A stretch of 64,000 bases of DNA. Origin: Hymenobacter pini. Its GTDB lineage: Bacteria; Bacteroidota; Bacteroidia; Cytophagales; Hymenobacteraceae. Every line of letters begins with the position of its first letter. Positions within the stretch are counted from its first letter, which is position 1. The translations under genes and the position numbers were made by a program. The notes beneath the pieces were generated by a model. That model saw only the letters and a list, made by a program, of their open reading frames with translations, was not told where the DNA came from and did no database searches. The DNA lies in NCBI RefSeq assembly GCF_020421205.1, contig NZ_JAIZZH010000003.1, forward strand, positions 372,001 through 436,000, read 5' to 3'. Shown here piece after piece: positions 16,702 to 26,477 of the stretch.

Positions 16702-19311
16702 TTACAACACCAAGATGCGACGGGAAACTTCGCGGCCACCGGGCATGCTGATGCGCAGCCAGTAGGTGCCGGGGCGCAGCCCATGCGTATCCAGCGCTTT
16801 GATAACGCTGGTATCGGTGGTCTGCTCACTGAGCAAGCGGCCGGTCATATCGAACAGCCGCACGCGCAATTCCTGGTCGGGTGGGCCTACTACGGTAAGG
16901 GGCTCACCGGCAGTCAGAGGAACCGGATATACCAATACATCGGCTACGGCGGGCACGTAGAATACCTCCTCTACCCGGCTGTACAGTACGCGCCCGGAGG
17001 TGAGTTGCAACCGCACCCGGTAACCATTTTGCCCTGGTTGGGGCTGCGGATCGATCAACTGAGTAGTAAGCTGCAGGCCGGTAGTGCGGGTTTGAACTGC
17101 AGAAAAGGTCCCATCAGGGTTGCGGCGCTCCAGGGCCACCGTTTGCACACGATAAGTAGAGCCCAATACCAACGTGAACCGCACCGTATCCATTACCGAC
17201 TGCTGGGGCAGAAATGAGCGGATGTAGCAGCCAAACTCGGGCTGGGTTATATCCAGAGTGCTGCCCCGCTCCCCTACCCGGCCCTGGATTACGGGCGCCA
17301 CGGCGTAGTAGCGGGCTACCATATCGACAGGCGTAAGCAGCAGCGCGGTGTCAGCGAGCAGGCGGTAGGGCTCCAGGTGCGTGGCACCAAGCACGTACAC
17401 CTGATACTGCGTAGCTCCGGCCACCCGTCGCCAGTTCAACAGGGTTTCGTCGGAGCAAGTATAGCCCACATTCAACGCCAGGGGCCGGGCCACGAAAAAG
17501 GTATCGGATAGGGTAGCGCCCGCGCCGCTGAGCAGCCGCAGCTGCGCGACTTCGGTAGTGTTGGGCGCCGTCCAGCGGAACGTCTGCTGCACCAGGTCAA
17601 GTGAGGGGCTGATAGTGCTCCAGGTGGTTTGGCCCGCAGGTTTGTATTCCAACCGGGCCGCCGTAGCCGGGCCGGCCCACTGCCAGCGCAGCAGCGCCGA
17701 TTCGCCGGCGCGCAGGTTGCGGGCCTTGGATGGGTGCACCCAGGTTAGGCCATTTTCCAACTCGTAGGCAACACTGAAAGGCTGCGGGCCTTGCCCGAGC
17801 CGGTTGCCCTGCACCCGAATTAGGTAGTTACCAGCAGCGGGGCTGTCGATGGTTATCTGCTCCACATTGTCGCGGTGGTTAGGTCGGCGGCGGGCCGGCA
17901 GGGCCAGGGAGTCAAGGTGCGGATAGGCGCTGAGCGTCCAGGGGTACCAGCTTTGCGCGCCGCCGGCGGCCTGCAGCGTCAGGTCCAGGTCGTTGACGAG
18001 CGTAGTGGCCGCGTTGGCGGCGGCGGCCGGGTCCGTCCACGTCAGGGTTACCTTGAGCCGGTGCGTACCGGCCGGCACCGAAATCGGGTAGTTTTGCCCT
18101 TCGCCCTGCTTTACCGTTCCCTCCCGAAAGCGGCCTTCCAGCATCGTCTGCACCGCGCCCAGAGCATCGGCCTGCCCGTAGCCAGCTGTAAAATCTACGT
18201 TGGGGCGGCCGGTATCATCAGCCGTATTTATCAGGGCAGCTTTTACCAGAGCGGCCGAGGGCAAAGTACCGCGCTGCAACTGGTAGGCGTGTTGCGCGAG
18301 CAGGCTGATACCCGATACCAGCGCGGCAGCATCGGAGGTACCTCCGTCGCCGTAGGCAACCAGTTCGGGCTTCACCCGGCCATCCGCAGCCGGCCCCCGG
18401 GAGCTTAGCGGTGCCACTTGGCCCAAGGCATCGGTAGCACCCACGCTCAGGCTGTTTTTAGAGTTTTTGAATTCACCGGTCAGGTTGGCCGTGCCCGTCA
18501 GCCCAGCATAGGGTCCAGCCGGAGCAACTTGGTTGCCGGAGTTGCCCGATGAGAATACGTGCAGCAGCGCAGGATATTGCGTGGCTTGCTGATCATACGC
18601 CTGAGCCTCCTGACCATAGAAGTTCTCCACGCTGACCCCGTACGAGTGATTCTGCACCGATACCCCTTGCGCGGTCAGAGTAGCTCCGTTGTCAGGCAAT
18701 AGGTTGTCGTAGCTGGACTGGGCAATGCGCGCCCGCCAAGCGGCGCCTTTGCCGTTGGGCGAGGAGTTGCCGCCACCGGCTATCAGCGTAGCCATAATGG
18801 TGGAGTGCGAATTCAGGGTCTGGGCCTGCGGATCGGGGTTGATGAGCCGTCCTTTGAAGTCAATATCGTTGATATCCAGCGGGCTTTCTTTCACGGACAC
18901 CGTCAAACCCTCGCCCGTTACCTGCGGGTAGCGCGCGTGCGTGGTGGTTACCTTGTTGGCCGTGAAGTCGGCGCCGTTTAGCTGGCGCTCCGGGCGAGAC
19001 TGCCGGTCGGCGGCTTCCACAAAAGTTACCGCGGGGCAGCTTACCAGCGCCGCCGCCGCTACTCCCCGCACCCGCAGCAAACGGGCATGGCCGGGTTCCG
19101 CCTGCACGCGGGCCTGGGGATACTGCCGGGTCAGCCACTGCCGGAACGCCGTTTCGTCGGTTACGCTCACGCGCAGCAGCCGGTGGGCCGGCGCGGCTTC
19201 GGTACCCGGAGCCAGCCGCCGGGCGGGTGGTGTAGCCTGCTGCGCCAAGGTAAGGTGGCCGGCAAACAGCAATACAAGAGCACTTACAGAACGAAATACC
19301 GAAACGGACAT
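16702..19311 (-). CDS. Subtilisin-like serine protease with T9SS sorting domain
   Basis: 869 residues. The start at 19311 gives a signal peptide (MSVSVFRSVSALVLLFAGHLTLAQ); an earlier in-frame ATG would put it internally. The S8 peptidase domain spans about 110-420: candidate Asp in DINDIDFKGRL, catalytic His in NSHSTIMATLIAGGG, Ser in GGTSDAAALVSG. The usual Pro after GTSxA is replaced, and the Asp region is atypical, so activity is likely but not certain. Beta-rich P-type and FN3-like segments follow. The last 75 residues form a type-A sorting domain (VYPVPLTAGEPLTV ... MTGRLL ... LRPGTYWLRI), which sends the protein through the outer membrane by the T9SS. It stands alone. Confidence 0.9.
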   Translation of the reverse strand: MSVSVFRSVSALVLLFAGHLTLAQQATPPARRLAPGTEAAPAHRLLRVSVTDETAFRQWLTRQYPQARVQAEPGHARLLRVRGVAAAALVSCPAVTFVEAADRQSRPERQLNGADFTANKVTTTHARYPQVTGEGLTVSVKESPLDINDIDFKGRLINPDPQAQTLNSHSTIMATLIAGGGNSSPNGKGAAWRARIAQSSYDNLLPDNGATLTAQGVSVQNHSYGVSVENFYGQEAQAYDQQATQYPALLHVFSSGNSGNQVAPAGPYAGLTGTANLTGEFKNSKNSLSVGATDALGQVAPLSSRGPAADGRVKPELVAYGDGGTSDAAALVSGISLLAQHAYQLQRGTLPSAALVKAALINTADDTGRPNVDFTAGYGQADALGAVQTMLEGRFREGTVKQGEGQNYPISVPAGTHRLKVTLTWTDPAAAANAATTLVNDLDLTLQAAGGAQSWYPWTLSAYPHLDSLALPARRRPNHRDNVEQITIDSPAAGNYLIRVQGNRLGQGPQPFSVAYELENGLTWVHPSKARNLRAGESALLRWQWAGPATAARLEYKPAGQTTWSTISPSLDLVQQTFRWTAPNTTEVAQLRLLSGAGATLSDTFFVARPLALNVGYTCSDETLLNWRRVAGATQYQVYVLGATHLEPYRLLADTALLLTPVDMVARYYAVAPVIQGRVGERGSTLDITQPEFGCYIRSFLPQQSVMDTVRFTLVLGSTYRVQTVALERRNPDGTFSAVQTRTTGLQLTTQLIDPQPQPGQNGYRVRLQLTSGRVLYSRVEEVFYVPAVADVLVYPVPLTAGEPLTVVGPPDQELRVRLFDMTGRLLSEQTTDTSVIKALDTHGLRPGTYWLRISMPGGREVSRRILVL

Positions 19312-19463
19312 GCGGCAGAGTTGGCTGTGGAGAGGCAAGCGGAGCGGCAGAACTGCCCAGGAGGCAGCCCTAGTCAAATGTAACCAGAAATCGGCCAGCC
19401 TACGCCTCGCACTACGCTTTACCCAGAGGGTTTGCGTGCTGGCCTGCGGCTGACTGAGCACAT

Positions 19464-19496
19464 AAAAAAGGCTGACCCCACGGGCCAGCCTTTTTT
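19464..19496 (-). terminator. Terminator of the alcohol dehydrogenase gene
   Basis: AAAAAAGGCTG / CAGCCTTTTTT arms, 11 bp perfect, just past the stop codon at 19517. Confidence 0.75.
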
Positions 19497-19516
19497 CACT
19501 TACCTATCATAGGGGT

Positions 19517-20680
19517 TCAGGGTTTCAGCACCACTTTCACGCAGTTGTCTTTTTTGTGGCGGAAGATGTCGTAGCCGTGTGCGGCTTCCGACAAGGGCAG
19601 CCGGTGGGTGATGATGTCATCGAGTACCACTTTGCCGTCGATAACATACTGGAGCAGCTTATCGATGTGCTTTTGGGCCGGGGCCTGTCCCCCGATAAGG
19701 TGAATGCCCTTGTCAAAGAACTGACTGATGGGGAAGTTGTCGAAGGGAGTGGTGTACACGCCCAAAACCGACACCGTACCGCCCCGGCGCACGGCACTCA
19801 TGCAAGCTTCCAGAACCTTAGGCGAGCCTTTTTCGAAGTTTACCACGGCTTTGGCCCGGTCCAACAGGCTCCGGTCAGGCTCAAAGCCCACAGCTTCCAC
19901 GCACACATCGGCCCCACGGCCGCCGCTCATCTCCCGAATTTGCTCCACTACGTCCTTGGCATTCTCCCACAGAATGGTTTCCACGCGGGCCGACTGCCGG
20001 GCTTTATCGAGGCGGTATTGCAGGGTATCCACAATAATAACGCGGGCGGCCCCGCGCAACCACGCCGATTTGGCGGCCATAATACCCACCGGCCCCGAGC
20101 CGAAAATGGCTACAATTTCGCCACCCTGCACGTTTCCCCAATCGATGCCGGAGTAGCCAGTGGGAAAAATATCGGTCAGGAACAGGGCCTGCTCATCGGT
20201 AATACTGTCGGGGATGACGCGGGGGCCGTAGTCGGCGTAGGGTACGCGCACGTACTCGGCCTGGCCGCCGTTGTAGCCGCCGTAGAGGTCGGTATAGCCA
20301 AACAAGGCGCCTCCTTTCTCGGTAAGCAGCCCCCCTTCGGGGCCGTAATGCTCGGGGTTGGAGTTTTCGCAGTGGCCGGGCAGGTCGTGGTTGCAGAAGT
20401 AACACGTGCCGCAGGCAATCGGGAAGGGTACTACTACCCGGTCGCCTACTTTCAGTTTGCCGCCCACGCCTTTCCCTACTTCTTCCACAATGCCCATAAA
20501 CTCGTGGCCCAGCACCATGGGCCGGGGCTGCGGAATACTGCCGTTGTAGATGTGCAGGTCGGAGCCGCAAATGGCCGTACTGGTTACCCGAATGATGGCG
20601 TCGCGCGCATCCTCAATCTGGGGGTCGTCGACGGTATCCACGCGGACGTCGCGCATACCGTGGTACACAAGTGCTTTCAT
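19517..20680 (-). CDS. Zinc-dependent alcohol dehydrogenase (MDR, formaldehyde-dehydrogenase-like)
   Basis: 387 residues starting at MKALVYHGMRDVRV; the longer frame adds a low-quality leader. It is a medium-chain dehydrogenase with catalytic zinc ligands in TAICGSD and GHEFMG, and a structural zinc site CGTCYFCNHDLPGHC (about 95-109). The Rossmann fold is marked by IFGSGPVGIMAAKSAWLRGA. The length and the long insert after the structural zinc site place it near glutathione-independent formaldehyde dehydrogenases and related NAD-dependent enzymes. The substrate cannot be told from sequence. It is cytoplasmic and encoded alone, followed by its own terminator. Confidence 0.88.
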   Translation of the reverse strand: MKALVYHGMRDVRVDTVDDPQIEDARDAIIRVTSTAICGSDLHIYNGSIPQPRPMVLGHEFMGIVEEVGKGVGGKLKVGDRVVVPFPIACGTCYFCNHDLPGHCENSNPEHYGPEGGLLTEKGGALFGYTDLYGGYNGGQAEYVRVPYADYGPRVIPDSITDEQALFLTDIFPTGYSGIDWGNVQGGEIVAIFGSGPVGIMAAKSAWLRGAARVIIVDTLQYRLDKARQSARVETILWENAKDVVEQIREMSGGRGADVCVEAVGFEPDRSLLDRAKAVVNFEKGSPKVLEACMSAVRRGGTVSVLGVYTTPFDNFPISQFFDKGIHLIGGQAPAQKHIDKLLQYVIDGKVVLDDIITHRLPLSEAAHGYDIFRHKKDNCVKVVLKP

Positions 20681-20867
20681 AGGCCGGAAAAGGTTGAGAG
20701 CTTGACAAACGCCAGCCGGGCCCGACCAACGCCCTCCTCCCAACGCGCGCTTCGCAGCCCTGGTTATGGCTCAGCTTGCCCCCAGAACCAACTACATGTC
20801 GGCCAGACCTCGGCCTGTTGTACCCGGCAGCCATTTTGCCACCGTAAGCTGCGCCCTAATTTTCTAC

Positions 20868-21782
20868 CTAGAATTTATACACCTGCACCGCTCCGGGTAG
20901 TAATAGGTAAGCGTATTGCTCACCTACCAACACCTGCGTGCTCCCGGCCGTGGGCAGAGGCAGTACCCGCTCCGTCAGGCGGTACAGGTGAAAGAAATGC
21001 AGCCCATCGGCGGCCTGGTAGTATAGCTCGTCGCCGCGGAAGCCCACGGTAGTGAGGCCCGCAAAGGGGAGCTTTTTGCGGTAGTTACCCAGATTATCAA
21101 ACACGTATATGCCGCTGCTGCGGTCCAGCAGGTACAAGTTGTTCTGGTACTCCCGCAGAAACCGGAAATCGGGCCGGGTGCGGCCGATAAGGAGGTCCAA
21201 CGGGGTGGTGATGGTGAAGCGCTTCTGCGTTACATCAAACTGCCGCAGCGTCAGGTCCGATTCATTGAGCAGCCAGAACCGGTCGTCGGGGGCCAGTGTG
21301 GCCACACGGGCTTGCCCGTCCAGAAAGTCGGCCAGGCCCAGTTCGGACAATGGGGCCAGAAACCGGTCCAGCAGCACTATCTGCTGCCGGTCGTCATAAA
21401 ACACCAGCACTTTGGCCGTATTCCAGGCTTCTACCTGCATGGTATGGCCGGGCAGGGCTGGTGAGTACGTGTTTAACGCCTGACCGTCGGGGCTGTACTG
21501 GTGCAGGTTGTTCTGCGCATCCGTTACGTACAGATTACCACGCCTATCGAGAGAGGCCGCACCGGGCTGCGCCAGCTTGATAGTGCGCACCAGTTGCCAG
21601 CCGGTAGTGGTGGTAGTAATTGGGGCCGGACTGCTCACTACAGGCGCCGCCTGCCCCGCCGGGGCCACTGAGCCGGCGGCTGGAGCAGTGGTTTGCGCCT
21701 GTGCTTCGGCCACTGCCAGCACGGTCAGCAGCACTGCCGACCACGCCAAGCCACGCCTGCCCCGGTTAGCGGCCCGTTTCAT
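20868..21782 (-). CDS. Exported beta-propeller-like protein, unknown function
   Basis: 304 residues. Starting at 21782 (MKRAANRGRRGLAWSAVLLTVLAVAEAQAQ) gives a standard signal peptide; the start lies 17 bp inside the end of lpxH, so the two genes overlap and should be translated from one mRNA. A Thr/Ala/Pro linker is followed by about 240 residues of six-bladed propeller-like strands (for example GAASLDRRGNLYVTDAQNNLHQYSPDG, an NHL-like blade). No catalytic motif is seen. The link with LpxH may only be positional. Confidence 0.8.
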   Translation of the reverse strand: MKRAANRGRRGLAWSAVLLTVLAVAEAQAQTTAPAAGSVAPAGQAAPVVSSPAPITTTTTGWQLVRTIKLAQPGAASLDRRGNLYVTDAQNNLHQYSPDGQALNTYSPALPGHTMQVEAWNTAKVLVFYDDRQQIVLLDRFLAPLSELGLADFLDGQARVATLAPDDRFWLLNESDLTLRQFDVTQKRFTITTPLDLLIGRTRPDFRFLREYQNNLYLLDRSSGIYVFDNLGNYRKKLPFAGLTTVGFRGDELYYQAADGLHFFHLYRLTERVLPLPTAGSTQVLVGEQYAYLLLPGAVQVYKF

Positions 21783-22554
21783 AATGCTTAAGTGCCAGTT
21801 GCTGCCCATCGTACACGCCGTAGGAGCAATAATTGACCCACTCTCCCAGGTTCACATAGCGGCTGCCGGGGGCTACCTCCACATCCAGCGGCAGGTGCCG
21901 GTGCCCAAACACGTAGTATTCGTGCGGAAACTGCTGCTGTACTTCCCGGCAATAGGCTAGCAGCCACTCATCGTCGCCGAAATACCGCTCGTCGGCCGCG
22001 CCGTTTTGCAGGCGGCTGTGCCGGCTCCAGCGGTTGGCAATACCAATGCCCAGGTTGGGGTGCAGGCGCGCAAACAGCCACTGCGCCACCGGCGAGGCAA
22101 ACACCCGCTTCAGCAGCTTGTACGTATGGTCGCCGGGGCCCAGGCCGTCGCCGTGGCCGATATGGAACTGATGACCGCCAATACGCTGGCTCACCGGGTT
22201 ACGCAGAATGGGAATATTCAGCTCCTTGGTAAAGTAGTCGAACATCCACATATCATGGTTGCCGGTGAAGAAAGTTACCGGAATGCCGGCATCCGTTAGC
22301 TCGGCCAGCTTGCCCTGCAGCCGGATAAACCCGCGCGGAATGGCGTGGCGGTACTCAAACCAGAAGTCAAAGATGTCGCCCAGCAGGTAGATGGCCGCCG
22401 CGTCGCGGGCGGCCTCATCCAGCCAGCGCACAATGCGCTGCTCCCGCTCCCGGGAACGGGTGGCATCAGGAGCACCCAAGTGAAAATCGGAGGCAAAATA
22501 TACCCGGCGGCCGGGGGGCAGGGCTAGGTCAGGTAGTTGCGGGGGGCGCGTCAT
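21766..22554 (-). CDS. lpxH: UDP-2,3-diacylglucosamine diphosphatase
   Basis: 262 residues, starting at MTRPPQLPDLALPPG; an upstream start would lengthen the overlap with the LUD gene. The calcineurin-like metal site is complete: ASDFHLGAPD, LLGDIFDFWFEYR, FTGNHDMWMFDY and VFGHRHLPLD, with HGDGLGPGDHTYKLLKRVF, the LpxH signature of Bacteroidota. It cleaves UDP-2,3-diacylglucosamine to lipid X and UMP in lipid A synthesis, at the inner face of the cytoplasmic membrane. It overlaps the LUD gene by 26 bp and the downstream propeller gene by 17 bp, so an operon is likely. Confidence 0.9.
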   Translation of the reverse strand: MTRPPQLPDLALPPGRRVYFASDFHLGAPDATRSREREQRIVRWLDEAARDAAAIYLLGDIFDFWFEYRHAIPRGFIRLQGKLAELTDAGIPVTFFTGNHDMWMFDYFTKELNIPILRNPVSQRIGGHQFHIGHGDGLGPGDHTYKLLKRVFASPVAQWLFARLHPNLGIGIANRWSRHSRLQNGAADERYFGDDEWLLAYCREVQQQFPHEYYVFGHRHLPLDVEVAPGSRYVNLGEWVNYCSYGVYDGQQLALKHYETGR

Positions 22555-23191
22555 CCAATAAAAAGAGCACAATGCTGCGCGGGCCGTGCGCGCCCAGCAC
22601 CAAGGTTTTTTCGATATCCGCCGTGCGGCTGGGGCCGGTGGTCAACGACACCATCGAGGGCAGCTTGTCGGGCCCGTATTTTTGCTGCAGCAGCTTCAGG
22701 CCATCGGCAATATCAGTTACCACCTGCGAGGTGCGGGCCAGAATCAGGTGTTGGTCAGGGTAGATGCTCAGGCGGCGGCCACTACCCGTTGCCGCCGATA
22801 CCAGCACGCTGCCCGTACGGGCCACCAGAGCTTCGCAGGTAGTCAGGCCGGCGTCGGCGTGGTCCTTGAAATCGGTTTCATCACCTTGGAACACAATATT
22901 ACCCTCGTGTAGCAGCTTCTTCAGCTCCGGCTCCCACACGTACAGATGTTCCAAGCCTTTCTCCTGCTTGTAGGCAAACAGTTGATCGTAGAAATGCTCT
23001 ACTGAGTCGCAGAAGAAAAACACGCCGCCCACACGCACAAAGCTCTGGGCAAACAGCACGGCTAAGTCGTCGCCGGGCGCGGGCCGGGGATGCAGTGGGG
23101 CCGTAAAATCGGGGCGCTCCGGCTGGGGCGCCGTTTTGCGCAACGATTCTCTGATGCGGCGCAGCACAATATCACGCGAGGTATCCGACAT
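22529..23191 (-). CDS. LUD domain protein (LutC/YkgG family)
   Basis: 220 residues. It begins MSDTSRDIVLRRIRESLRK and carries the LUD pattern, with CEALVARTGSVLVSAATGSGRRLSIYPDQHLILA in the middle and GPSRTADIEKTLVLGAHGP near the end, the most conserved stretch of the family. In lactate-utilising bacteria LutC is part of an LutABC L-lactate dehydrogenase; here lutA and lutB are absent. In Bacteroidota a lone copy next to ftsH and rsfS is common and its function is unclear. Cytoplasmic. First gene of the operon with lpxH. Confidence 0.88.
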   Translation of the reverse strand: MSDTSRDIVLRRIRESLRKTAPQPERPDFTAPLHPRPAPGDDLAVLFAQSFVRVGGVFFFCDSVEHFYDQLFAYKQEKGLEHLYVWEPELKKLLHEGNIVFQGDETDFKDHADAGLTTCEALVARTGSVLVSAATGSGRRLSIYPDQHLILARTSQVVTDIADGLKLLQQKYGPDKLPSMVSLTTGPSRTADIEKTLVLGAHGPRSIVLFLLDDAPPATT

Positions 23192-23272
23192 GGCAGTAAA
23201 GGTACGGGGTTTTTGGCGCGGTGCACCGGCACCGGAACTCCCCTCAGGTACGGGAGTGTTCTTATCTTTGAA

Positions 23273-23280
23273 ACAAGCTA
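23273..23280 (+). promoter_or_regulatory. Putative -7 element of the lipoprotein gene
   Basis: TATCTTTG, an exact TAnnTTTG match, 14 bp ahead of the ATG at 23295. The -33 element is not evident and the leader would be very short. Confidence 0.3.
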
Positions 23281-23294
23281 TTTGTCCTTACTCC

Positions 23295-23747
23295 ATGAAA
23301 TCTACTTCACTAGCTACTTTTTTTCTGCTGGCCCTAGGCGTAACAGCACTGCCCGGCTGCGGCGACGACGACAAACAGACGGACCCACAACCACCCGCCA
23401 TTCAGAGTTCCACGGTTACGTACCAGTTGGGAATGACGGGTTACGCCGCGGCTCCCAATACTATTGCCCGGCTAGGGGTGGCTCCGACCCTCTCCGATGC
23501 ACAAATTGGTAAAGGCACCATTCTGGCCGGTAGCATGAACTGGAGCGAAACCAAAGGCGGTAAGGAAACCAAGCCTTTTGTATTGGCGAATAAACCGGTT
23601 GGCACAAAGTATTGGGTATTCGTTTCTACCAAGCAAAAACCCACCAGTACGCAGAGCATCACGGTTACCTGGCCCGTAAGTGGTACCCTGACGTTGTCAT
23701 CCAGCACCAACGACACCCTGGCCATCCAGGAGATGACGGTACAATAG
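23295..23747 (+). CDS. Small lipoprotein of unknown function
   Basis: 150 residues, starting at the ATG that gives a lipoprotein signal (MKSTSLATFFLLALGVTALPGC, Cys near 22), followed by an acidic GDDDKQTD linker. The rest is about 125 residues of Thr/Ser-rich beta strands, possibly a single immunoglobulin-like domain. No family recognised. It sits between the LUD and ftsH genes on the opposite strand, interrupting the otherwise common order rsfS-ftsH-LUD. Confidence 0.75.
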   Translation: MKSTSLATFFLLALGVTALPGCGDDDKQTDPQPPAIQSSTVTYQLGMTGYAAAPNTIARLGVAPTLSDAQIGKGTILAGSMNWSETKGGKETKPFVLANKPVGTKYWVFVSTKQKPTSTQSITVTWPVSGTLTLSSSTNDTLAIQEMTVQ

Positions 23748-23771
23748 TAGCCTGCAGCCTCTTCTCCAGGT

Positions 23772-23813
23772 AAAAGAAAAGCCCGCCCATATATATGGGC
23801 GGGCTTTTCTTTT
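23772..23813. terminator. Bidirectional terminator, perfect 21-bp palindrome
   Basis: AAAAGAAAAGCCCGCCCATAT and its exact complement follow directly without an unpaired loop, with A and T runs at both ends, between the convergent lipoprotein and ftsH genes. Confidence 0.85.
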
Positions 23814-23829
23814 GCTTAGATCCATTGCC

Positions 23830-25941
23830 CTACACCGGTGTTACGGCCGAGCCAGTAGGCTCAGAAGGAGCATCCGACTGATTTGAATCGTTGGATACGC
23901 CGGGCAGATTCAGGTTGGGCAGGTCGTTGCCCAGGGGCAGACCGGCGTGTTCCTGCTTGCGCTCACTCAGAGTTTCCGAACGGTCGGTGCCTGCCATGTG
24001 GGCTTGGTACGTCGTCTGGCTATCGAAGGGACGCTTGCCAACGAGACGCTCCAGGTCGTCTTGTAGCAAGATTTCCTTTTCCAGCAGTTCTTTGGCTATT
24101 ACCTCCAATTCGTGCCGGCGTTCGGTCAACAACTCCTTGGTGCGGGTGTAGGCCTGCTCAATGATGGTGCGCACCTCCTCGTCAATCATCTGCGACGTGG
24201 CTTCTGAGTACGGCTTGGTAAAACCGTATTCGTTTTGCCCCTTGGAGTCGTAGAAGGATACGTTGCCGAGCTTGGCGTTCATACCGTACATCGTCACGAT
24301 GCTGTAGGCCACCTTGGTAATGCGCTCCAAGTCGGACAGGGCACCGGTCGAAATCTTGCCGAATACCAACTCCTCGGCGGCGCGGCCACCCAGCGTCATA
24401 CACATTTCGTCCATGAGCTGCTCGGTGTTGTACAGGAACTGCTCGCGGGGCAGGTACTGGGCGTAGCCCAGCGCGGCAACGCCACGGGGCACAATGCTCA
24501 CCTTCACCAGCGGGTCGGCGTGCTCCAGGAACCAGCCGGCAATAGCGTGGCCAGCTTCGTGGTAGGCCACAATCCGCTTCTCGCCGGGGCTGATGATTTT
24601 GTTCTTCTTCTCCAGGCCGCCGATTACGCGGTCCACGGCATCGGTGAAGTCCTGCATGGTCACCATCTTCTTGTCGCGGCGGGCGGCAATAAGGGCGGCT
24701 TCGTTGCAGACGTTGGCAATTTCAGCGCCGGCAAAACCGGGCGTCTGGGCAGCCAGCTTCTTGGCTTCCACATCGGGGCCCAGCGTCAGCGGCTTCAGGT
24801 GCACGTTGAAAATCTGGGTCCGGCCGTTGATGTCCGGCTTGTCGATGCTGATTTGGCGGTCGAAGCGGCCGGGACGCAGCAGGGCCGAGTCCAGGGTATC
24901 GGGGCGATTGGTGGCAGCCAGGATGATTACTCCCGAATCGGTACCGAAACCGTCCATTTCTACCAATAAGGAGTTCAGGGTATTTTCCCGCTCGTCGTTG
25001 CCACCGGGCACGTTGCCCCGGCTGCGGCTGCGGCCGATAGCGTCAATTTCGTCGATGAAGATGATGCAGGGCGCTTTGGCTTTGGCCTGCTTAAACAGGT
25101 CACGCACCCGGGCCGCACCTACCCCCACAAACATCTCCACAAAGTCGGAACCCGACAGGGAGAAGAACGGCACGTCAGCTTCGCCGGCTACGGCTTTGGC
25201 TAGCAAGGTTTTACCTGTACCGGGAGGACCTACCAGCAACGCACCTTTCGGAATTTTACCGCCCAGGATGGTGAACTTCGAGGGGTTCTTCAAGAACTCC
25301 ACAATTTCCTGTACCTCTTCCTTGGCTTCTTCCAAGCCGGCTACGTCTTTGAACGTAATTTTCACCTTATCGCCACCCTCAAACAGGGCCGCGCGCGACT
25401 TGCCGATGTTGAAGATCTGGCCGCCGGGTCCGCCGGCACCGCCCATACGGCGCATCAGGAACCAGAAGCCCACGAACAGCAGAATCATGAAGCCCCAGGT
25501 GGTTACAAAATCACCGTAACCCCGGTCTTCCGTTACTTTCAGACCTACCTGGCGGTCGGGAGGTAACGTAGCCTGCACCTTATCCAGGTCCTCCTTGAAG
25601 GTCTTGCCATCTACTACCAGAAAGCCATATTGAGCACCCTGGTTGATGGCCAGCGGCCCCCGGCGGCCCAGTTCAGTGCTGTAGGGCGGGCGCTGCGCAG
25701 CTTCTTTCTTAATAGTTACTTCTACCTGGCGGCCGTTGAGCGTTATGCTGCTCACGTCGCCGTTCACCAGCATCTGCTCAAAGCGCTTCTGGGTGATATC
25801 CAGTGGTGGGGCGCTGCGCGAAACGTACACCATCCCGAGGATGAGCACGACTAGGCCAACCAGCACCCAGAGCTGCATACCTGGCCGCGGAGCCGGGTTA
25901 GGCAGCGTTGGTTTTTTCTTCTTGGGCGTCGTATCAGACAT
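23830..25941 (-). CDS. ftsH: ATP-dependent zinc metalloprotease FtsH
   Basis: 703 residues. Two membrane helices (about 22-41 and 150-165) flank a periplasmic domain. The AAA+ domain has Walker A (GPPGTGKT), Walker B ([11 protein letters not shown]) and the second region of homology ([20 protein letters not shown]). The M41 protease domain has HEAGH for zinc. It degrades membrane and soluble proteins, including regulators of lipid synthesis, as a membrane-bound hexamer. The C-terminal tail is poorly conserved and rich in Asn, Ser and Pro. It lies 98 bp downstream of rsfS in the same direction, an order conserved in Bacteroidota. Confidence 0.97.
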   Translation of the reverse strand: MSDTTPKKKKPTLPNPAPRPGMQLWVLVGLVVLILGMVYVSRSAPPLDITQKRFEQMLVNGDVSSITLNGRQVEVTIKKEAAQRPPYSTELGRRGPLAINQGAQYGFLVVDGKTFKEDLDKVQATLPPDRQVGLKVTEDRGYGDFVTTWGFMILLFVGFWFLMRRMGGAGGPGGQIFNIGKSRAALFEGGDKVKITFKDVAGLEEAKEEVQEIVEFLKNPSKFTILGGKIPKGALLVGPPGTGKTLLAKAVAGEADVPFFSLSGSDFVEMFVGVGAARVRDLFKQAKAKAPCIIFIDEIDAIGRSRSRGNVPGGNDERENTLNSLLVEMDGFGTDSGVIILAATNRPDTLDSALLRPGRFDRQISIDKPDINGRTQIFNVHLKPLTLGPDVEAKKLAAQTPGFAGAEIANVCNEAALIAARRDKKMVTMQDFTDAVDRVIGGLEKKNKIISPGEKRIVAYHEAGHAIAGWFLEHADPLVKVSIVPRGVAALGYAQYLPREQFLYNTEQLMDEMCMTLGGRAAEELVFGKISTGALSDLERITKVAYSIVTMYGMNAKLGNVSFYDSKGQNEYGFTKPYSEATSQMIDEEVRTIIEQAYTRTKELLTERRHELEVIAKELLEKEILLQDDLERLVGKRPFDSQTTYQAHMAGTDRSETLSERKQEHAGLPLGNDLPNLNLPGVSNDSNQSDAPSEPTGSAVTPV

Positions 25942-26039
25942 GAATTAGGTTGCTAAAACAAAAAACAAAGGCGGAACACGCCAACCGCGCGTTTGTTGGC
26001 GTGACCACCTACGGGTAGAAAGACGCAAACGGCTGCAGT

Positions 26040-26435
26040 TTACTTTACAGTAGCCGGAGTTACTTCGTCCTCCACGTACGTAATTTCGGCATCGCCCCAC
26101 AGTTCTTCCAACGCGTAGAACTGGCGACGGTCGCGCAGGAATACGTGCACTACAACGTCCACGTAGTCGAGCAGCACCCACTCCCGGTTCATGCGGCCTT
26201 CGGTTTGCCAGGGGTTCTGGCCGGTAAGCTTTTCTACTTCTTCTTCGACGGAGCGCGCAATGGCGTCAATCTGGGTATCAGAGGAAGCCGAGCAGATAAT
26301 GAAATAATCCGCCACGGCGTTTTTGAGGTCTTTCAGGTTGAGCACCACAATGTCGGAGGCTTTCTTCTCCTGCATGCCGCGCACTACTACATCTGCCAAC
26401 TTGTCCGAATCCTGCCGAACCAGGGTACTTTTCAT
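26040..26435 (-). CDS. rsfS: Ribosome silencing factor RsfS
   Basis: 131 residues, full length for the Iojap/RsfS family. The core signature is intact: ASDIVVLNLKDLKNAVADYFIICSASSDTQIDAIA, and EWVLLDYVDVVVHVFLRDRRQFYALEELWGDA at the end. RsfS binds ribosomal protein L14 and keeps the subunits apart when nutrients are short. It lies ahead of ftsH and is divergent from birA, the usual arrangement in Bacteroidota. On the minus strand TACTTTG at 26461-26467 may be its -7 element. Confidence 0.95.
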   Translation of the reverse strand: MKSTLVRQDSDKLADVVVRGMQEKKASDIVVLNLKDLKNAVADYFIICSASSDTQIDAIARSVEEEVEKLTGQNPWQTEGRMNREWVLLDYVDVVVHVFLRDRRQFYALEELWGDAEITYVEDEVTPATVK

Positions 26436-26477
26436 AGGGTATTGTTAGGTTTGAACGTCACAAAGTACGAAAAACAC

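Noticed and set aside
19556..21052. 498-codon open frame antisense to the alcohol dehydrogenase
   Set aside because: Shadow of a well-supported zinc dehydrogenase; no signal, domain or ribosome site.
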